From: Adiantum capillus-veneris | Lineage: Eukaryota; Streptophyta; Polypodiopsida; Polypodiales; Pteridaceae | Length of the DNA stretch: 58,000 bases | Direction of reading: 5' to 3' | NCBI GenBank assembly: GCA_014529385.2 | Contig: CM043964.1 | Location: forward strand, 2,088,997-2,146,996 | Shown here: positions 1-11,637 of the stretch, piece after piece | How positions within the stretch are numbered: the stretch's first letter is position 1 | How the letters are laid out: each line of letters starts with the position of its first letter | Made by a program: the position numbers and the translations under genes | The notes under the pieces: model-generated | Seen by the model: the letters and a program-made list of their open reading frames with translations, nothing else | What the model was told of the DNA's origin: nothing | Databases searched by the model: none

Positions 1-1098
1 GTGCAAGAGGTTGAGCGATATATCCTTGCAGCAGCGAGGGAAAAGGATGTCGAGAGCTTACGCAAGGCGGAGCAACAAAGAGAGTTAAAATCGAAAGCTC
101 CTATGTCAATATCCTTACTAAGAGAGCAATCAAGTGCTCCTGATTTAGCAACCACTAAGGGCCAACCCCTAGAAATCAACATTGCATCTAGCTCAAAGGA
201 CACCCCTAGCACCTCAATCCTAGATGGAGTGTTCTTAAATGAGAACTGGGAGTACGAATTACAAACAGAGACTTTGACCGACCTATACACAGGTCACACC
301 TATCACGTGGGTTGGTTAGATGTCCTACAATCCATAATGGGTGCTACTAGTGTGGAAGATCAACAACAAAGAGTTTGTGAGGTCATCCACAGGGTCATTG
401 AGCTAGAGAGACAGAACAAGGGGATCAACATGCCTTCAACGGGTCTCATGAGATTCTTGGATACAGGGAAGGCTAAACAACTGACCTTATCGATGGAGAC
501 TCCCTCGGTAAGTCCGATGGATTCCCCATATGTTGTTTCTCCAGGGGTCTCAGTGCAATCTGAGCCCACAAGTGATAGCTTCACCTTTCCAAGTCTAGCT
601 CATCTTTCCCTTGATGACACCACGGCTACCATGCCTACCCCAATGATGGGCATGCCGAGAAACACGCCATGGACCTCATTTGTTAGTAAAGCACCACTAC
701 ATGGTAGCTCAATGCCTGCAACAATACCTAGAAGTGTGTACCAATCGTATGCACCTATGGGTCATCACACTCATGTAGTCCCTACCCCTCCCATTGTTTC
801 AACTACCTATGCTCCACAACAACAATACACAAGTTCTTATTTCCATAGGACTATACCAGCTAGATTTAGCATGTCACATCCGACATCTGCTATGCCTAGG
901 GCCACCCATATGAACTATGGACCACCACATGACACAACATCGTACCCAACGTGGAACCCAAGGGCTTCCTATGCGCAAGGCCCAATGCCAATACCTACTC
1001 CACATGTAGTCTCTGGAGCGTCTTCACCCACGGTACCTGCTCACTTAGGTGACTTGGCAACATTTTCTCAAGCTATAGGTCGTTCGATCTATTGTTGA
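1..1098 (+). pseudogene. G1 gag N-terminal part, frameshifted
   Basis: This frame is open at the window edge and encodes a Pro/Ser/Thr/Met-rich region without a domain I recognise. It ends in a stop at 1096-1098. The neighbouring frame continues without a stop from about 1080 into the gag core, so a single-base indel near 1075-1090 most likely split one gag. The true start is upstream of the window or undetermined, because the frame opens with GTG at base 1. It could instead be a separate ORF upstream of gag, but the seamless continuation in the other frame argues against that. Confidence 0.6.
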
Positions 1099-4000
1099 GA
1101 ATATTCGTAACGCTCCTGATAGAGAGCCTAGAAGTAAGGCAGTACAAATAGCCAAGCTCACACAAAAATTTAGTGGAGACGGGAATGTGAGAAAGCATAT
1201 CGAAGTGTTTGAACAAATATGCGATTCTCTAGGAGAACACAATGACCTACATAAGAGCAATGCTTTAAGCCTAACCTTAAGTGGAAAGGCTGGGGATTGG
1301 TATAGAACCCTAAGGGTGGAAGAAAAAACGATTTACCCTACTCTTAGGAGACTGTTCTTGAAAGAATACATACGAGAGGGAGTGCGTTGGGATGTAGCCT
1401 CTCAGCTCCAGAAAGCCCAACGAGAGGAAGGAGAGTCGGTGAGAGACTTTATAAGTTGCTTGAATCATTTGAATTCTCGTTGTAATCCAAATGAGCGCTT
1501 CAACAATAACCAATTGCTTGATAGATTCATTAGGGGATTACGACATGAGGATATCTACAATGGCCTAGTCATTAGAGGTATCACCACTTCGGAAGCAGTC
1601 ACCACCAATGCGATCCAATTGGAGGATAATTTAATGATTCAAGGAGAAAGAGTGTCTGTTGAATCTAAATCTATTAGCTCACAAGCATCGAGGCATCCGC
1701 CAATGACCCTAAAGCCTATTGATAAGGAGCCAAAGATATTTAAGATGACTTTAGCAGATCTCACCAAGGCTATTCAAGAGAGTCTTAGAGACAATCGAGC
1801 TCCGCAGAACAATCATATGTATCCAAGAAGGGAGCAACAATGGTGCTCAGTATGCTATGGACCGCATAGTACCAGTGAATGCCCTACTTTTAGAGTAAAA
1901 TTCAATGGGAACTACAATGCCTGTGGGAGGTATGTTCATCAAGCTAAGGATTGCATAGTATTTAAGCGCGCGATGGCCAATAGACCAACCTTAGCATGGA
2001 CAGACACACCTCGAGTGTCTGCATTGATGCCGGCCCCACCTCTTGAACAAACAGCACAACACATGGTCCCTATGGCCCAAAATGTTTTTCAAACAACACC
2101 CTTACCATTTCCAGTGCTAGGACCGCAACCACCACATCCAAGAATCACATCTGTGAATCAAGTGGGTTGTGAGTCATCTATTTCTTGTTTGGAAGGCTGT
2201 GAGGAAGATATAGACCCTAATATCGCCTATGGGATGGATTCGCTTGAAGACAGTCCACAATACTACATGGAGGACTATTGGGGACAAGTCAAACCTGTAT
2301 ATCAAGTAGCTCCTCTTGCGGCAAGAGGCCAAAATATCAATTACACAGCTAAGAGACCACCTCTTCAATGCTATGAGTGTGGAGGTCCACATCGTGTAGC
2401 CAAGTGTCCTATTAGGCTACAAAAGAACGCCACACTAATGCAAACCAATCAAGCGAGCACGTCTACAATGCCGATACTCATCTGTAATCGATGTGGCATA
2501 GATCATTTGATTGCCCAATGTCCAAATAATCCAAATGCACCGAAGATCATGCCATTAAACTTGATTGAAGTTACCGAGGAGCCATCACCAAGTACACCCG
2601 TGGTACCAGTAAATGTACTCACACGATCGATGCTCCAAAAACAAAATTATATTCTTGAGGAAAGAGACACGGTATCAATTGCCCAATCTCAAAAAAAGAA
2701 GAAAACACGAAGAATGAGATCGCAAAAAGCAGCGAAGTCAGACCCCAGTTCAAAGACCAACATAGGGACTGGTGATGACCCCGTATATATGAACGACGCT
2801 GAAGAAGATTCTGATTCGGGTGAAACCATGGAGACCAAAATGACCACTAACATAGAAACCAACAAGGAAGATCTTCATGAGCCACAATGGCCAGGATCCA
2901 AAAGGAAGATAGGAACTTACCCAAAACCTATAGAGGAGATTGAGCGAGTCAAGCAATTAAGGAGTTTGTTAGAAGATACCCAAAGGGATCTAGAACCAGC
3001 ACCTAGGAAGATCCAGATTACAGACACCGTGCTCCCTACGCAACAACAACCTCACCAAGTCCATAGACCCTTGGACATACCTAGTGTCATCCAAGAAGAA
3101 AGTGACTTAAAGTCATGGGAAAGTGGGCGTACTCACTTCTTGATGGAAAGAATGTTTACAGAGGGACTACCTGATCCTATCAAAGAAATGGAGATCCCAT
3201 CTTCCCCACGTCAAGGGACTCAAGGCCAAAAGGTGCCGTTAAACATTTCCAAATTGATGGATTTCATGTCTTTAGAAGTTAGAACCACCATCATGTCCAA
3301 ACTATATAAAGACCCTGAGCTAGTCTCAGCTCTTCAAGCCTTCCTCAATGGAGAACTGAAGTTTGAGCTACCACAATTTGCACAGATGGATGGAGCTGGG
3401 GAGATGCCAATAGAGGAGGAATACATAGATCCACAACCCAACCTAGATGAGAACCTTGTTATAGAAATACCTGTTAACAAGTTGGGACAATACTTTGAGG
3501 GTGATGAATCCAATGCGACTATACCAATCACTACTAAGGGATTAACTGTGAAGGGAATCCTTGATGGTGGCGTTGGGGTTAGCATTGTGACTAAAAATTG
3601 CTGGGAAACTATGGGAAGACCTCACCTTGCGACCACAACCATAGTAGTGAAGAGGGCCAATGGGTCTATTGTTAAACCTATTGGGATGCTAGAAGATCTC
3701 AAGATCAAGGTCTTTGGACATAAAATAAGGATTACTTTTATTGTTATGGATTTCTCCAAACACACTATGGCATCGGAGATGATCTTAGGACGTCCTTTCA
3801 TGAGGGAAGCAAAAATGGTGCATGGCTGGTCCAAAAACCATGTCTACCTGCAGTTCCAAGATTCTGTCATTCGAGTGGATCTTGTGATGGATCGAGCACA
3901 TCCTTTAGGAAACAGGTTTATAATTGATCATAGATCTGACACCACAGTTCACTCGGCCCCATTGCAGTATTGTTACACGTGTAAAGCGGACATTGATGTT

Positions 4001-4136
4001 GGGGAAGATTCTCCTTATATGGATGTACTACCTGGGATGACTGAGTCGGACAATGTGGATTGGGTCCACCTAGTAGCAACCATAGACACTTGGGGAAATA
4101 GGGGGACGACCTGGGTAACACCGCAAGGGGATGAAA
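1099..4136 (+). pseudogene. G1 gag core, zinc knuckles and protease, cut by copia C1
   Basis: The open frame runs to 4213 but the element's own part ends at the C1 insertion (4136). It begins with a retrotransposon gag core (KAGDWYRTL, FLKEYI, VRDFISCLNHLNSRCNP) that packages element RNA into particles. Three knuckle-like clusters follow: CSVCYGPHSTSECP with a second partial CGRYVHQAKDC, then CYECGGPHRVAKC, then CNRCGIDHLIAQC. A retropepsin-like domain near 3500-3840 has ILDGGVGVSIVT at the active site (Asp codon 3563-3565) and ILGRPF. DGG instead of DSG/DTG also occurs in other plant Ty3 proteins, so activity is uncertain. The GTG at 1187 is only where the frame's displayed ORF opens; the coding frame continues upstream of it. 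Confidence 0.85.
4132..4136. repeat. Target site duplication of C1, left copy (TGAAA)
   Basis: TGAAA directly precedes the left LTR and recurs right after the right LTR at 9684-9688. Removing C1 and one copy restores an uninterrupted G1 frame, which confirms the insertion site. Confidence 0.9.
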
Positions 4137-4328
4137 TGTTGGGGTATAAAGCCCAATGTGGTCGCCTAGGTAAGTGGGTGGGCTGCCAAGTATGTACACA
4201 TATTCTTTTGTAAAAACCTAATAAGAACTCACTATGCTCTACACATTGCAGTAGAGCGAGTTCACCATATCGTCGTGCTCTTCTTCTCACACTCTCTCTC
4301 GCATCACACTTCCGCTCGTACTCCTTCA
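4137..4328 (+). repeat. C1 5' LTR
   Basis: The 192-bp LTR starts TGTTGGGGTATAAAG and ends CTCCTTCA, with TG...CA termini. It contains a hairpin GCTCTAC/GTAGAGC (4236-4242 and 4251-4257, 8-nt loop) that is also present in the right LTR, probably in the transcribed R/U5 part. Confidence 0.95.
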
Positions 4329-4330
4329 AC

Positions 4331-4342
4331 TGGTATCAGAGC
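4331..4342 (+). promoter_or_regulatory. C1 primer binding site
   Basis: TGGTATCAGAGC lies two bases after the LTR. It is the standard plant copia site complementary to the 3' end of initiator methionyl-tRNA, which primes minus-strand DNA synthesis. Confidence 0.95.
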
Positions 4343-5426
4343 TCAGATCGAGGCTCGGGGCAGCATTTGCAGGTAGCCAGAGTCACCTGCTCAGATTGGA
4401 GTGAGATTCGACAGGCGAAGACACGACCCAAATCTTGTGGGTAAGTCGGAAGGGCTTGGTGTTCCCAGAATTTCATTCTGAGGTCATCTCGGCCACCGTT
4501 CGGCTTCCACAAAGTTATGCGCAGGCCATTTTTGACTACGTGGTCTCGGCAAGTGCAGATCCGACTCTGCAAATTTGGGGTTTCGGCCTACGACTGCAGG
4601 TGCTGAGGATATCTGCACTTCCAGAGTGCTGATTTGTGGCTGTCTACACAACGAAGGACGGCTCACAATTCTTGGAGGCGTGTCACATACGACACGGACG
4701 CACCTACACACAGATTGTAGGCGACATCCACTAGTTCATCAGGTAGCTTGTGTTTGCTGCTTGATATTCCAGATTTCATCCTGACATTGCAAGTACTTCC
4801 ACATGGGATGTATTGTTAGAGATGATGTATGTCTGTTGAGGGTTTGCTGGCTGTGAGTCACGCAGCAAACAACCGCCGCAACGGTTACAGCATACAGTGG
4901 GAAATTTGTGGATGTATGACTTTGTGGGAAGACTATGTACTGTCAGATTTACTGCAGCCTTTGTTGAGGGTCGAGTGAGGTTTCATTGAGCTGGGGGATT
5001 CTCGAATGTTGAGATCCTTTCGGTGATACAGGTCTTGGAGCGATCCCTCGAGCACCCTTAGATAGGCAGCTAGGATGTATTGATTGTGAGTTAGATAGTT
5101 GGGATTGTATCTTTGCTTTATTGCCATTGAGGCATTGTCGCAGTCTATGCTTACAGGACAGTGACAGGACAGTGACAGGACAGTACAGGTGCAGGACAGG
5201 TTTACCCATAGCTTACAGTGTTAGAGAGACAATGGTTTTTTGAGCTATTTTTGGTCTGTTTTTTAGTACACCAGAGCCATTTTACAAAGGAGACTCTTCC
5301 GAAATTTCTGCAGAATCTGAAGCTTTCTTGGTTCATTTGACAGGTTGATATTGGTTCAGAGGTCAGTTTATAGGGGAAACTCTGTCAAATTTTACCCAGG
5401 AAAGTAAACTACTGTGAAGCGTAGCT
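4343..5426 (+). other. C1 untranslated leader
   Basis: This is 1.1 kb without a credible ORF between PBS and gag. It holds a block (4966-5096) closely related to the leader of T1, a GACAGTGACAG-type short repeat at about 5150-5205, and a hairpin-capable motif at 5372-5399 just upstream of gag. The motif is shared with T1 and N1. A packaging or dimerisation role is inferred only from position. Confidence 0.7.
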
Positions 5427-6773
5427 ATGGCTGAATCACAGGACACTGCTCTTTACAATATCAAGAAGGATGGAACCAATTTCCCATTGTGGAAGAAGCA
5501 GATTTGGCACGTGTTGGTACAAAAGAAGCAGATAAAACCTATAAAGCTCAAGGGGATAAAACCAGAAGATATGGACGAAGATGAATGGAGCGAAATGGAT
5601 GAATTAGCACTTTCTACCATTATGCTGACTTTGGCAGAAAGCGTTTACTTCAATGTAGGAGACGAGATGTCACCTTATGAAGCATGGACAAAGGTGAGTG
5701 ATCTTTATGAGAAGCAGAGTGCAGCTTCACAGGTATACTGGCTTAAGAAGCTTGTTGACTTGAAGATGAAAGAAGGGACACCTATGTCCAATTATCTGAA
5801 TGAATTCAACACCATCTACAGTCAATTGTCAGCTCAAGGTGTCAAGTTTGATGAACCTGTTAGAGCTATGTTCCTGTTGATCACATTGCCAGAAAGTTGG
5901 GACACTTTTCACACAGCTTTGAGTAATTCTGCACCTCCATATGGTTTGACCATAGCAGGTGTAGAAGGCAGTCTACTTACTGAAGAAACCAATAGAAAGA
6001 CAATGGACAAAGGCAAAGAAACAGCCTTAGTTGTCAGGGGAAGGACCAAAGAAAAGTACAAAGGTGGAAAGAGGAATCAGTCTCGTAGCAAGTCCCGCAG
6101 TGCTAAAGGCAAGAGTGACATAGAATGCTACCATTGTGGCAAGAAGGGTCACATGAAAAGAGACTGCAGAGAATGGAAAGCAGAAAAAGGCAAAGAAAAC
6201 GCTGAAGACCATGGTGAGAAGAACAAGTCCTCAGTGAAGATTCAAGAAATAAATGTGACAAATACTGTTGCAGAGGATGATAGTCTAGTGTCAGGAGATA
6301 TCTACTTCTTGAAAAATACAATGGACTCAGCTCTTCTTACAGCATCTGATGGAAATGCACTGAGTGACTGGATTATAGACTCAGGGGCATCACTTCATGT
6401 GTCTCCAAACAAGGAGTGGTTTACCTCTTATGTGACCACTAAAGATCATGTTCGGCTAGGCAATGGGCAGACATGTGAGATCTTAGGTGTTGGAGATGTT
6501 CAATTGAAGTTTCAGAATGGCTCTTCTTTCATGCTGAAGAATGTGAGACGTGTTCCCGCAATTACAAAGAGCTTGATCAGCACAGGTTTACTTGATGATG
6601 CTGGCTACGTCACCACTTTTGGACAGAACATGTGGAAGATATCCAAGGGTTCTATGACAGTAGCACATGGAGTAAAGTCTGGAGGACTTTACATGATTTA
6701 TGTACTAAATGTCTCTAAAAATGTAATCAATGTAACCGACAGCCGAACGTTTCTTTGTGGCATAGCTGGTTAG
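5427..6773 (+). pseudogene. C1 gag and protease (Ty1/copia), frameshifted at the end
   Basis: The ATG at 5427 opens a 448-residue ORF. It has an N-terminal copia gag of the UBN2/DUF4219 type (WKKQIW, LTLAESVY, LITLPESWDTF), a basic Ser/Arg/Lys linker, a CCHC knuckle CYHCGKKGHMKRDC for RNA binding, and a retropepsin active site WIIDSGASLHVSP (Asp codon 6378-6380). The last residues are out of frame: the pre-integrase signature LWHSWLGHMSKKG lies in another frame from about 6747, so an indel just upstream cut gag-pro from pol. Product would be the capsid and maturation protease of virus-like particles. Confidence 0.9.
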
Positions 6774-7723
6774 GACATATGTCCAAGAAGGGAATGGAAA
6801 TCTTGTCTCGTTCTGGTTATTTGCCTGGCTTTTCATTTAATAATTTTGAATTCTGTGAACATTGTCTGTATGGTAAGCAAACACAGCAGCCACATAAGCA
6901 TAGAAGCAGTAGGAGAGATACATAGTTGGCACTTGTTCATAGTGATTTGTGTGGACCTATGCCTAAACTATCTCTAGGGGGAGCTTCTTACTTTATGACA
7001 TTTATAGATGATTACTCGAGGAAAGTATGGGTTTACTTTCTCAACCACAAGGATGAAGTGTTTACTGTTTTCAAAACGTTTGTGACACCTGTGGAGAATC
7101 AGAGTGGCAAGAAGCTTAAATGCTTATGCACTGACAATGGTGGAGAGTATGTTTCAAAGGCCTTTCAGGACTTTTGTGAGTCAAAAGGTATAAAACGTGA
7201 ACTTACTGCTCCTTACAATCCTCCTCAAAATGGTGTTGCTGATAGGATGAATAGGACCATACCAGAGAAGGTCAGAAGTATGTTGTCTAATGCACAGCTG
7301 CCAAATGGGTTTTGGGCTGAAGCTGTATCAATAGCTGTTCGTCTCATAAATAGATCTCCTAGCAAGGTTTTGCAAAAGGATTCAGTGCCAGAGATGGTAT
7401 GGTCAGGCAAAATTCCCTCATACAAGCATCTCAGAGTCTTTGGCTGTGAGGCATATACTCACGTTCCAAAGGAATTTAGGAACAAAGTTGAGCCAAAGAG
7501 TAGAAAGTGCATCTTTCTAGGCTATGGTAATTCTGGTGAGATGGGGTACAGACTTTGGGATCCCGAATCCAGAAAGGTTATCCATAGCAATGATGTTCAC
7601 TTTAATGAATCCAAATATCATTCTAAATCAGAGAGGGTTGAGGAGATTAGAAGAGTTGTCTTCCAAGAAGATGGACCTACACGTGCAAGACAAAATGCCA
7701 GGGCTCAAGAGGAGCAAGGATAG
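6747..7723 (+). pseudogene. C1 GAG-pre-integrase and integrase, broken by stops
   Basis: From about 6747 the frame encodes a GAG-pre-integrase zinc region (LGHMSKKGME, CEHCLYGKQ), then a TAG at 6923-6925, then an rve integrase core. HSDLCGPMP carries the first catalytic Asp and CTDNGGEY the second. The third position reads NGVADRMNRT, where copia integrases have NGVAERxNRT, so catalytic Glu is replaced by Asp. A second TAG at 7721-7723 cuts integrase from RT in the same frame. The protein would insert element cDNA into chromosomes; this copy cannot make it. Confidence 0.9.
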
Positions 7724-7729
7724 GATAGA

Positions 7730-9391
7730 GTGGAACCACAGGTTGTGGCTGAGCCTGAGCCACCTATTGTGCGTAGGTCTGGACGTATCACGCGACCTCC
7801 TGATAGGTTTGTTCCATCTATGAACTATGTCATGTTGACTGATTGCAATGAGCCTTCATGTTACAAGGAAGCGGTGCAAATGAAGGACTCCGGGAATTGG
7901 CAATTGGCCATGCAGTCAGAGATGACAGCTCTGCATAAAAACCAGACATGGAAGCTAGTTAAATTACCACAGGGCAAAAAGGCTCTACCTTGTAAATGGG
8001 TTTACAGGTACAAGATCACCGGTCATGATAGTCAGCCAAAGTACAAAGCAAGGCTTGTTGCCAAGGGCTTTAAGCAAGAACAAGGCATTGACTTTGATGA
8101 AGTCTTCTCTCTGATGTTCAAGATGATTACATTGAGATGCTTTCTTGCATTGGTTGCCATATTAGATTTGGTGTTGCACCAAATGGATGTCAAGACAGCG
8201 TTCTTGCATGGTGATTTAGATGTGGAAATTTACATGCAGCAGCCAAAAGGGTTTGTTGAGAAAGGCAAGGAAGATTTGGTATGCCAGTTATTAAAGAGTC
8301 TTTATGGCTTAAAACAATCACCGAGGGCATGGTACCATAAGTTCCACAAGTTTATGCTTTCTAAAAGCTACAAACGTAGTGAGTTCGATCACTGTCTATA
8401 TACAAAGAAGGCTAAGGATGGCAGTTGGCTGATCCTTATTTTGTATGTGGATGACATGTTGATTGTTGGCAAGCACTTGGAAGAAATTTCAGCTTTGAAG
8501 TCAAAGATGGCAAAATCGTTTGACATGAAAGACATGGGTGAGGCAAGTCATATACTTGGTATGCGCATTGAGAGAGACAGATCAAAGAAGTTGATTTGGT
8601 TATCTCAAACAGAGTATATTGACAAGGTTTTGCAACATTTCAATATGGAGAAGGGAAAGGCATTGAGTGTTCCATTGCCACCATATGTGAAACTTAGCAA
8701 ACAAGATTGTCCTGTGTCTGAGGAAGAACAGGCTGAAATGGATAAGATTCCATATGCGTCTACAGTGGGTAGTTTAATGTATGCAATGGTTTCTACTCGC
8801 CTAGACATTGCATTTGCAGTGGGAGTAGTAAGTCGATACATGTCAAACCCAGGAGAGAAACATTGGGAGGCAGTGAAAGGAATATTGAGATACCTGAAAG
8901 CTACAAAGAGTATGCGCATATGGTATGGGAGTCAGGAGCTAAGTGTAAAGGGTTTTACAGACTCAGATTATGCAGGTGACTTAGACAACCGAAGGTCTAC
9001 GTCAGGGTATGTCTTTACATTGGCTGGTGGAACAGTATCATGGCATTCTAGATTACAATATTGTGTTATCCAGTCTACTACAGAGGCTGAATATGTTGCA
9101 GCATCAAAGGCATGCAAAGAATCCATTTGGCTTAATCGACTAGTAACAGATTTGGGAATCAAAGAAGAGATGCCTGTGTTATATTGTGATAGTCATAGTG
9201 CTATACAATTGGCTCGCAATCCAGTTTATCACTCAAAGACAAAGCATGTGGATGTGAAGTATCATTTCATTAGGGAAATGCTCGAGGATAAGCAAATTCA
9301 GCTTGTCAAAGTTCACACCATAGAAAATCTGCTGATCTACTTACAAAAGGACTTCCCTCAGAGAGCTTTGCGCATTTTCGCAAGCAGTTAG
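7730..9391 (+). pseudogene. C1 reverse transcriptase and RNase H
   Basis: The frame is continuous for 553 codons and is the same frame as the integrase. The RVT_2-type RT has DVKTAFLHGDLDVEIYM, LYGLKQSPRAWY and the catalytic box LYVDDMLIVG near 8445. The RNase H part shows DSDYAGDLDNRRSTSGY, EAEYVAA and YCDSHSAIQLA. The C-terminus after VHTIEN is out of frame because one base is missing; the expected ending reads in the next frame up to about 9410. RT and RNase H active-site residues look preserved, so decay is mostly by stops and frameshifts elsewhere. Confidence 0.92.
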
Positions 9392-9465
9392 GTGTAGGGT
9401 AGTACATCACTTCTCTACATCTCTTGTATATTAGCTTGTATAGTAGATTCTCTCACACTTAAGGT

Positions 9466-9517
9466 ACCACATTGGACTTTAAGTGGGAGGTTGTTGGGTT
9501 ATAAATCCCAATGTGGT
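9466..9517 (+). promoter_or_regulatory. C1 polypurine tract inside an inverted repeat
   Basis: AAGTGGGAGG (9481-9490) is the plus-strand primer tract, one base before the right LTR. It is enclosed by ACCACATTGG (9466-9475) and CCAATGTGGT (9508-9517), a perfect 10-bp pair. TTTA (9478-9481) and TAAA (9502-9505) add four more pairs inside a 2x2 internal loop. The 20-nt loop holds the tract and the first bases of U3. Confidence 0.8.
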
Positions 9518-9683
9518 CGCCCAGGTAAGTGGGCGGGCTGCCAGGTATGTACACATATTCTTTTGTAAAAACCTAATAAGAACTCACTATGCTCTACACA
9601 TTACAGTAGAGCGAATTCACCATATCGTCGTGCTCTTCTTCTCGCACTCTCTCTCGCGTCGCACTTCCACTAGTACTCCTTCA
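9492..9683 (+). repeat. C1 3' LTR
   Basis: 192 bp, TGTTGGGTTATAAAT to CTCCTTCA, same length as the 5' LTR with about twelve substitutions and no indel that I can see. The GCTCTAC/GTAGAGC hairpin is kept at 9591-9597 and 9606-9612. Confidence 0.95.
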
Positions 9684-9688
9684 TGAAA
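9684..9688. repeat. Target site duplication of C1, right copy (TGAAA)
   Basis: TGAAA follows the CCTTCA end of the right LTR and matches 4132-4136. G1 sequence resumes at 9689 in the frame it left. Confidence 0.9.
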
Positions 9689-10584
9689 TACCACCACTGG
9701 TACCCTTAAATATGCTAGAAGCAATGCATATAGCTTCTGATGATCTACAAGATGAAAGTTTGACTGGCATTGGAACCAGTAGCGCCTCACAAGACTATAA
9801 CCCACATGATTTGGGGTCAGAATCATCAATTGAAATTGACTCTGAGGACGAAGAATCTGAGTTAAATCTTAGTGCAAATGTGGGGACAAATCATTCAGGG
9901 CACAGTGGTAACCTAGATGACAATCTATCCAAGGGAGCAGAAGACACAAGTAGTGATTCATCTAGTGTCTCTTCACTAGAGATCGACCGTAATCGAGAAT
10001 TAAACAAGAATAGTAAGAGATATAAGAGGCGACGATATCGAGGAAATGTGCGTGCTAGAATAAGTGAAAAGAAATCTACCGCAGAATGGCTTAATTATAT
10101 TGGGGCATGTGATGCTCATCGAAAGTTGGTAGATAACTGGGGTGAATACCTTCAAAGCGTTATGTGGTGTAGTCCACAACCCATTGACATCGCACAACTA
10201 GAGGCTATAGAGAAGCCAAAGTTGAGCCGTACTGTAAGGAGACGACAAAATTGAGAGTTAGCTCAACAACAAAAGGAATCAGAAGTGAAATCACAGTCCA
10301 CAGAACAACAGGACTCCACAGACTTACACCCTGCACCTGAACATTTCAAATCCTATACCAGAGAGGAATGTAAGGTTGTGTATACAAAGGCTCAAAGAAA
10401 ACCTATCGATGGGAGCAATGGAGTCTATGACGGTCCAGCGATAGTTAAGGAAATAGAGTTAGCAGACCCACGATAAGAGTCTAAACCTGTTTTCATTGCC
10501 CAGGATCTGACCGAGACTGAGGAGTGTGTACTTAAAGAACTTCTCAAGGAATTCAGGGATATATTTGCCTACACATATCATGAT
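9689..10584 (+). pseudogene. G1 pol linker between protease and RT, two stops
   Basis: One frame continues from the protease side through 9689-10254, 10285-10476 and into the RT ORF, broken by TGA at 10252-10254 and TAA at 10474-10476. It is acidic and Ser-rich at first (SSSVSSLEIDRN), then basic (KRYKRRRYRGNVRAR). Near 10520-10570 it shows the usual lead-in to a Ty3 RT (LLKEFRDIFAYTYHDMKG). I see no separate enzyme here. The start of this segment (PLNMLEAMHIASD) is also found in the deleted copy G1b at one of its deletion joints. Confidence 0.75.
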
Positions 10585-11637
10585 ATGAAAGGTGTTCCAC
10601 CTTCTGTAGTGCAACACACAATCCCCATGAATAGCATGGCTAAACCAGTTCAGCAACAACGACCCTACCCAATGAATCCTAAATATGCAAAATTCGTTCA
10701 AGAAGAGATTGAAAAGGTTGTGGAATGTGGATTCATATACCCTATTGAGCACTCAGAATGGGTGTCTCCAATAGTGATTGTTCCAAAAAAGAATGGGAAA
10801 CTCAGAGTGTACGTGGATCTCAAGAAGGTCAATGCTGCCACTAGGAGGTACCATTACCCCTTGCCATATTCAGAACATGTGCTTGAAAGAGTTGCAAGGA
10901 AGGAAGCTTATAGCTTTTTAGATGGGTACTCTGGCTACAATCAAATCACAATTGTGTTGGAGGACCAAGCTAAAACAGCCTTTATAACCGAATTTGGAGT
11001 ATTTGCATTTCGTGTTATGGCTTTTGGCTTAACCAATGCCCCGGCTACCTTTCAAAGATTAATAAACACTGCTTTTAGAGAATATTTGAGGGAGTTTTGT
11101 GAAGCTTTCTTAGATGACCTTTGTGTTTATTCCTCTTGGAAAGAACATCTATCATGCTTACGAAAAGTGTTTGAGAAGTGTAGATTGTATCGCATCTCCT
11201 TAAACCCTTTCAAATGCCAATTTTGGGTTAAACATGGAGTCATTTTAGGGCATATAGTGTCCAAAAATGGGATTTCCACAGATGAGGACAAAATTAAAGC
11301 CATTGTTGAATTGCCACCACCTACAAGTTATAAAGGAGTTCAAAGGTTCATGGGCCATGTTGGTTATTACCGACGGTTTATTTTAAACTTTGCCGAGATA
11401 GCCTGTCCTTTGTACAAGCTTCTTATTGAGTTCCAATGGACTGTGGAGTGTGACCATGCTTATGAGTCATTGAAAAAGACCTTGACTAGTGCTCCTATTC
11501 TACGGGTGCCCGATTGGAATGTAATTTTTCATGTGCATATTGATGCATCGAACTTTGCTATTGGGTGTGTTCTAGCTCAACCAGGAGAACATAAACTGGA
11601 CTACCCCATTAGCTTTGCAAGTCGTCTAGTTGAATGA
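10585..11637 (+). pseudogene. G1 reverse transcriptase and start of RNase H (Ty3/gypsy)
   Basis: The RT shows VSPIVIVPKKNGKLRVYVDL, the FGLTNAPATFQRL motif and the catalytic box AFLDDLCVYS, a usual variant of YxDD. LGHIVSKNG and the thumb/connection region with YYRRFI follow. RNase H begins with VHIDASNFAIGCVLAQ and ends prematurely at 11637; the downstream ORF overlaps by 8 bases in another frame, so an indel near 11628 broke the polyprotein. Residues needed for catalysis up to that point look intact. The GTG/ATG starts in this stretch are not real starts, because the frame is continuous with the linker upstream. Confidence 0.92.

Larger units (their letters stand above)
4137..9683 (+). mobile_element. 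Ty1/copia retrotransposon C1, full length, inactivated
   Basis: This 5547-bp element has 192-bp LTRs (TGTTGGG...CCTTCA), a TGAAA target duplication, an initiator-Met PBS, a 1.1-kb leader, gag-protease, integrase, RT-RNase H and a polypurine tract. Integrase before RT is the copia order. I count about a dozen mismatches between the LTRs (roughly 6%), so it is an older insertion than N1. Coding is broken by a frameshift near 6750, in-frame TAG at 6923-6925 and 7721-7723, and a 1-base loss near 9330 that scrambles the C-terminus. Confidence 0.95.
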
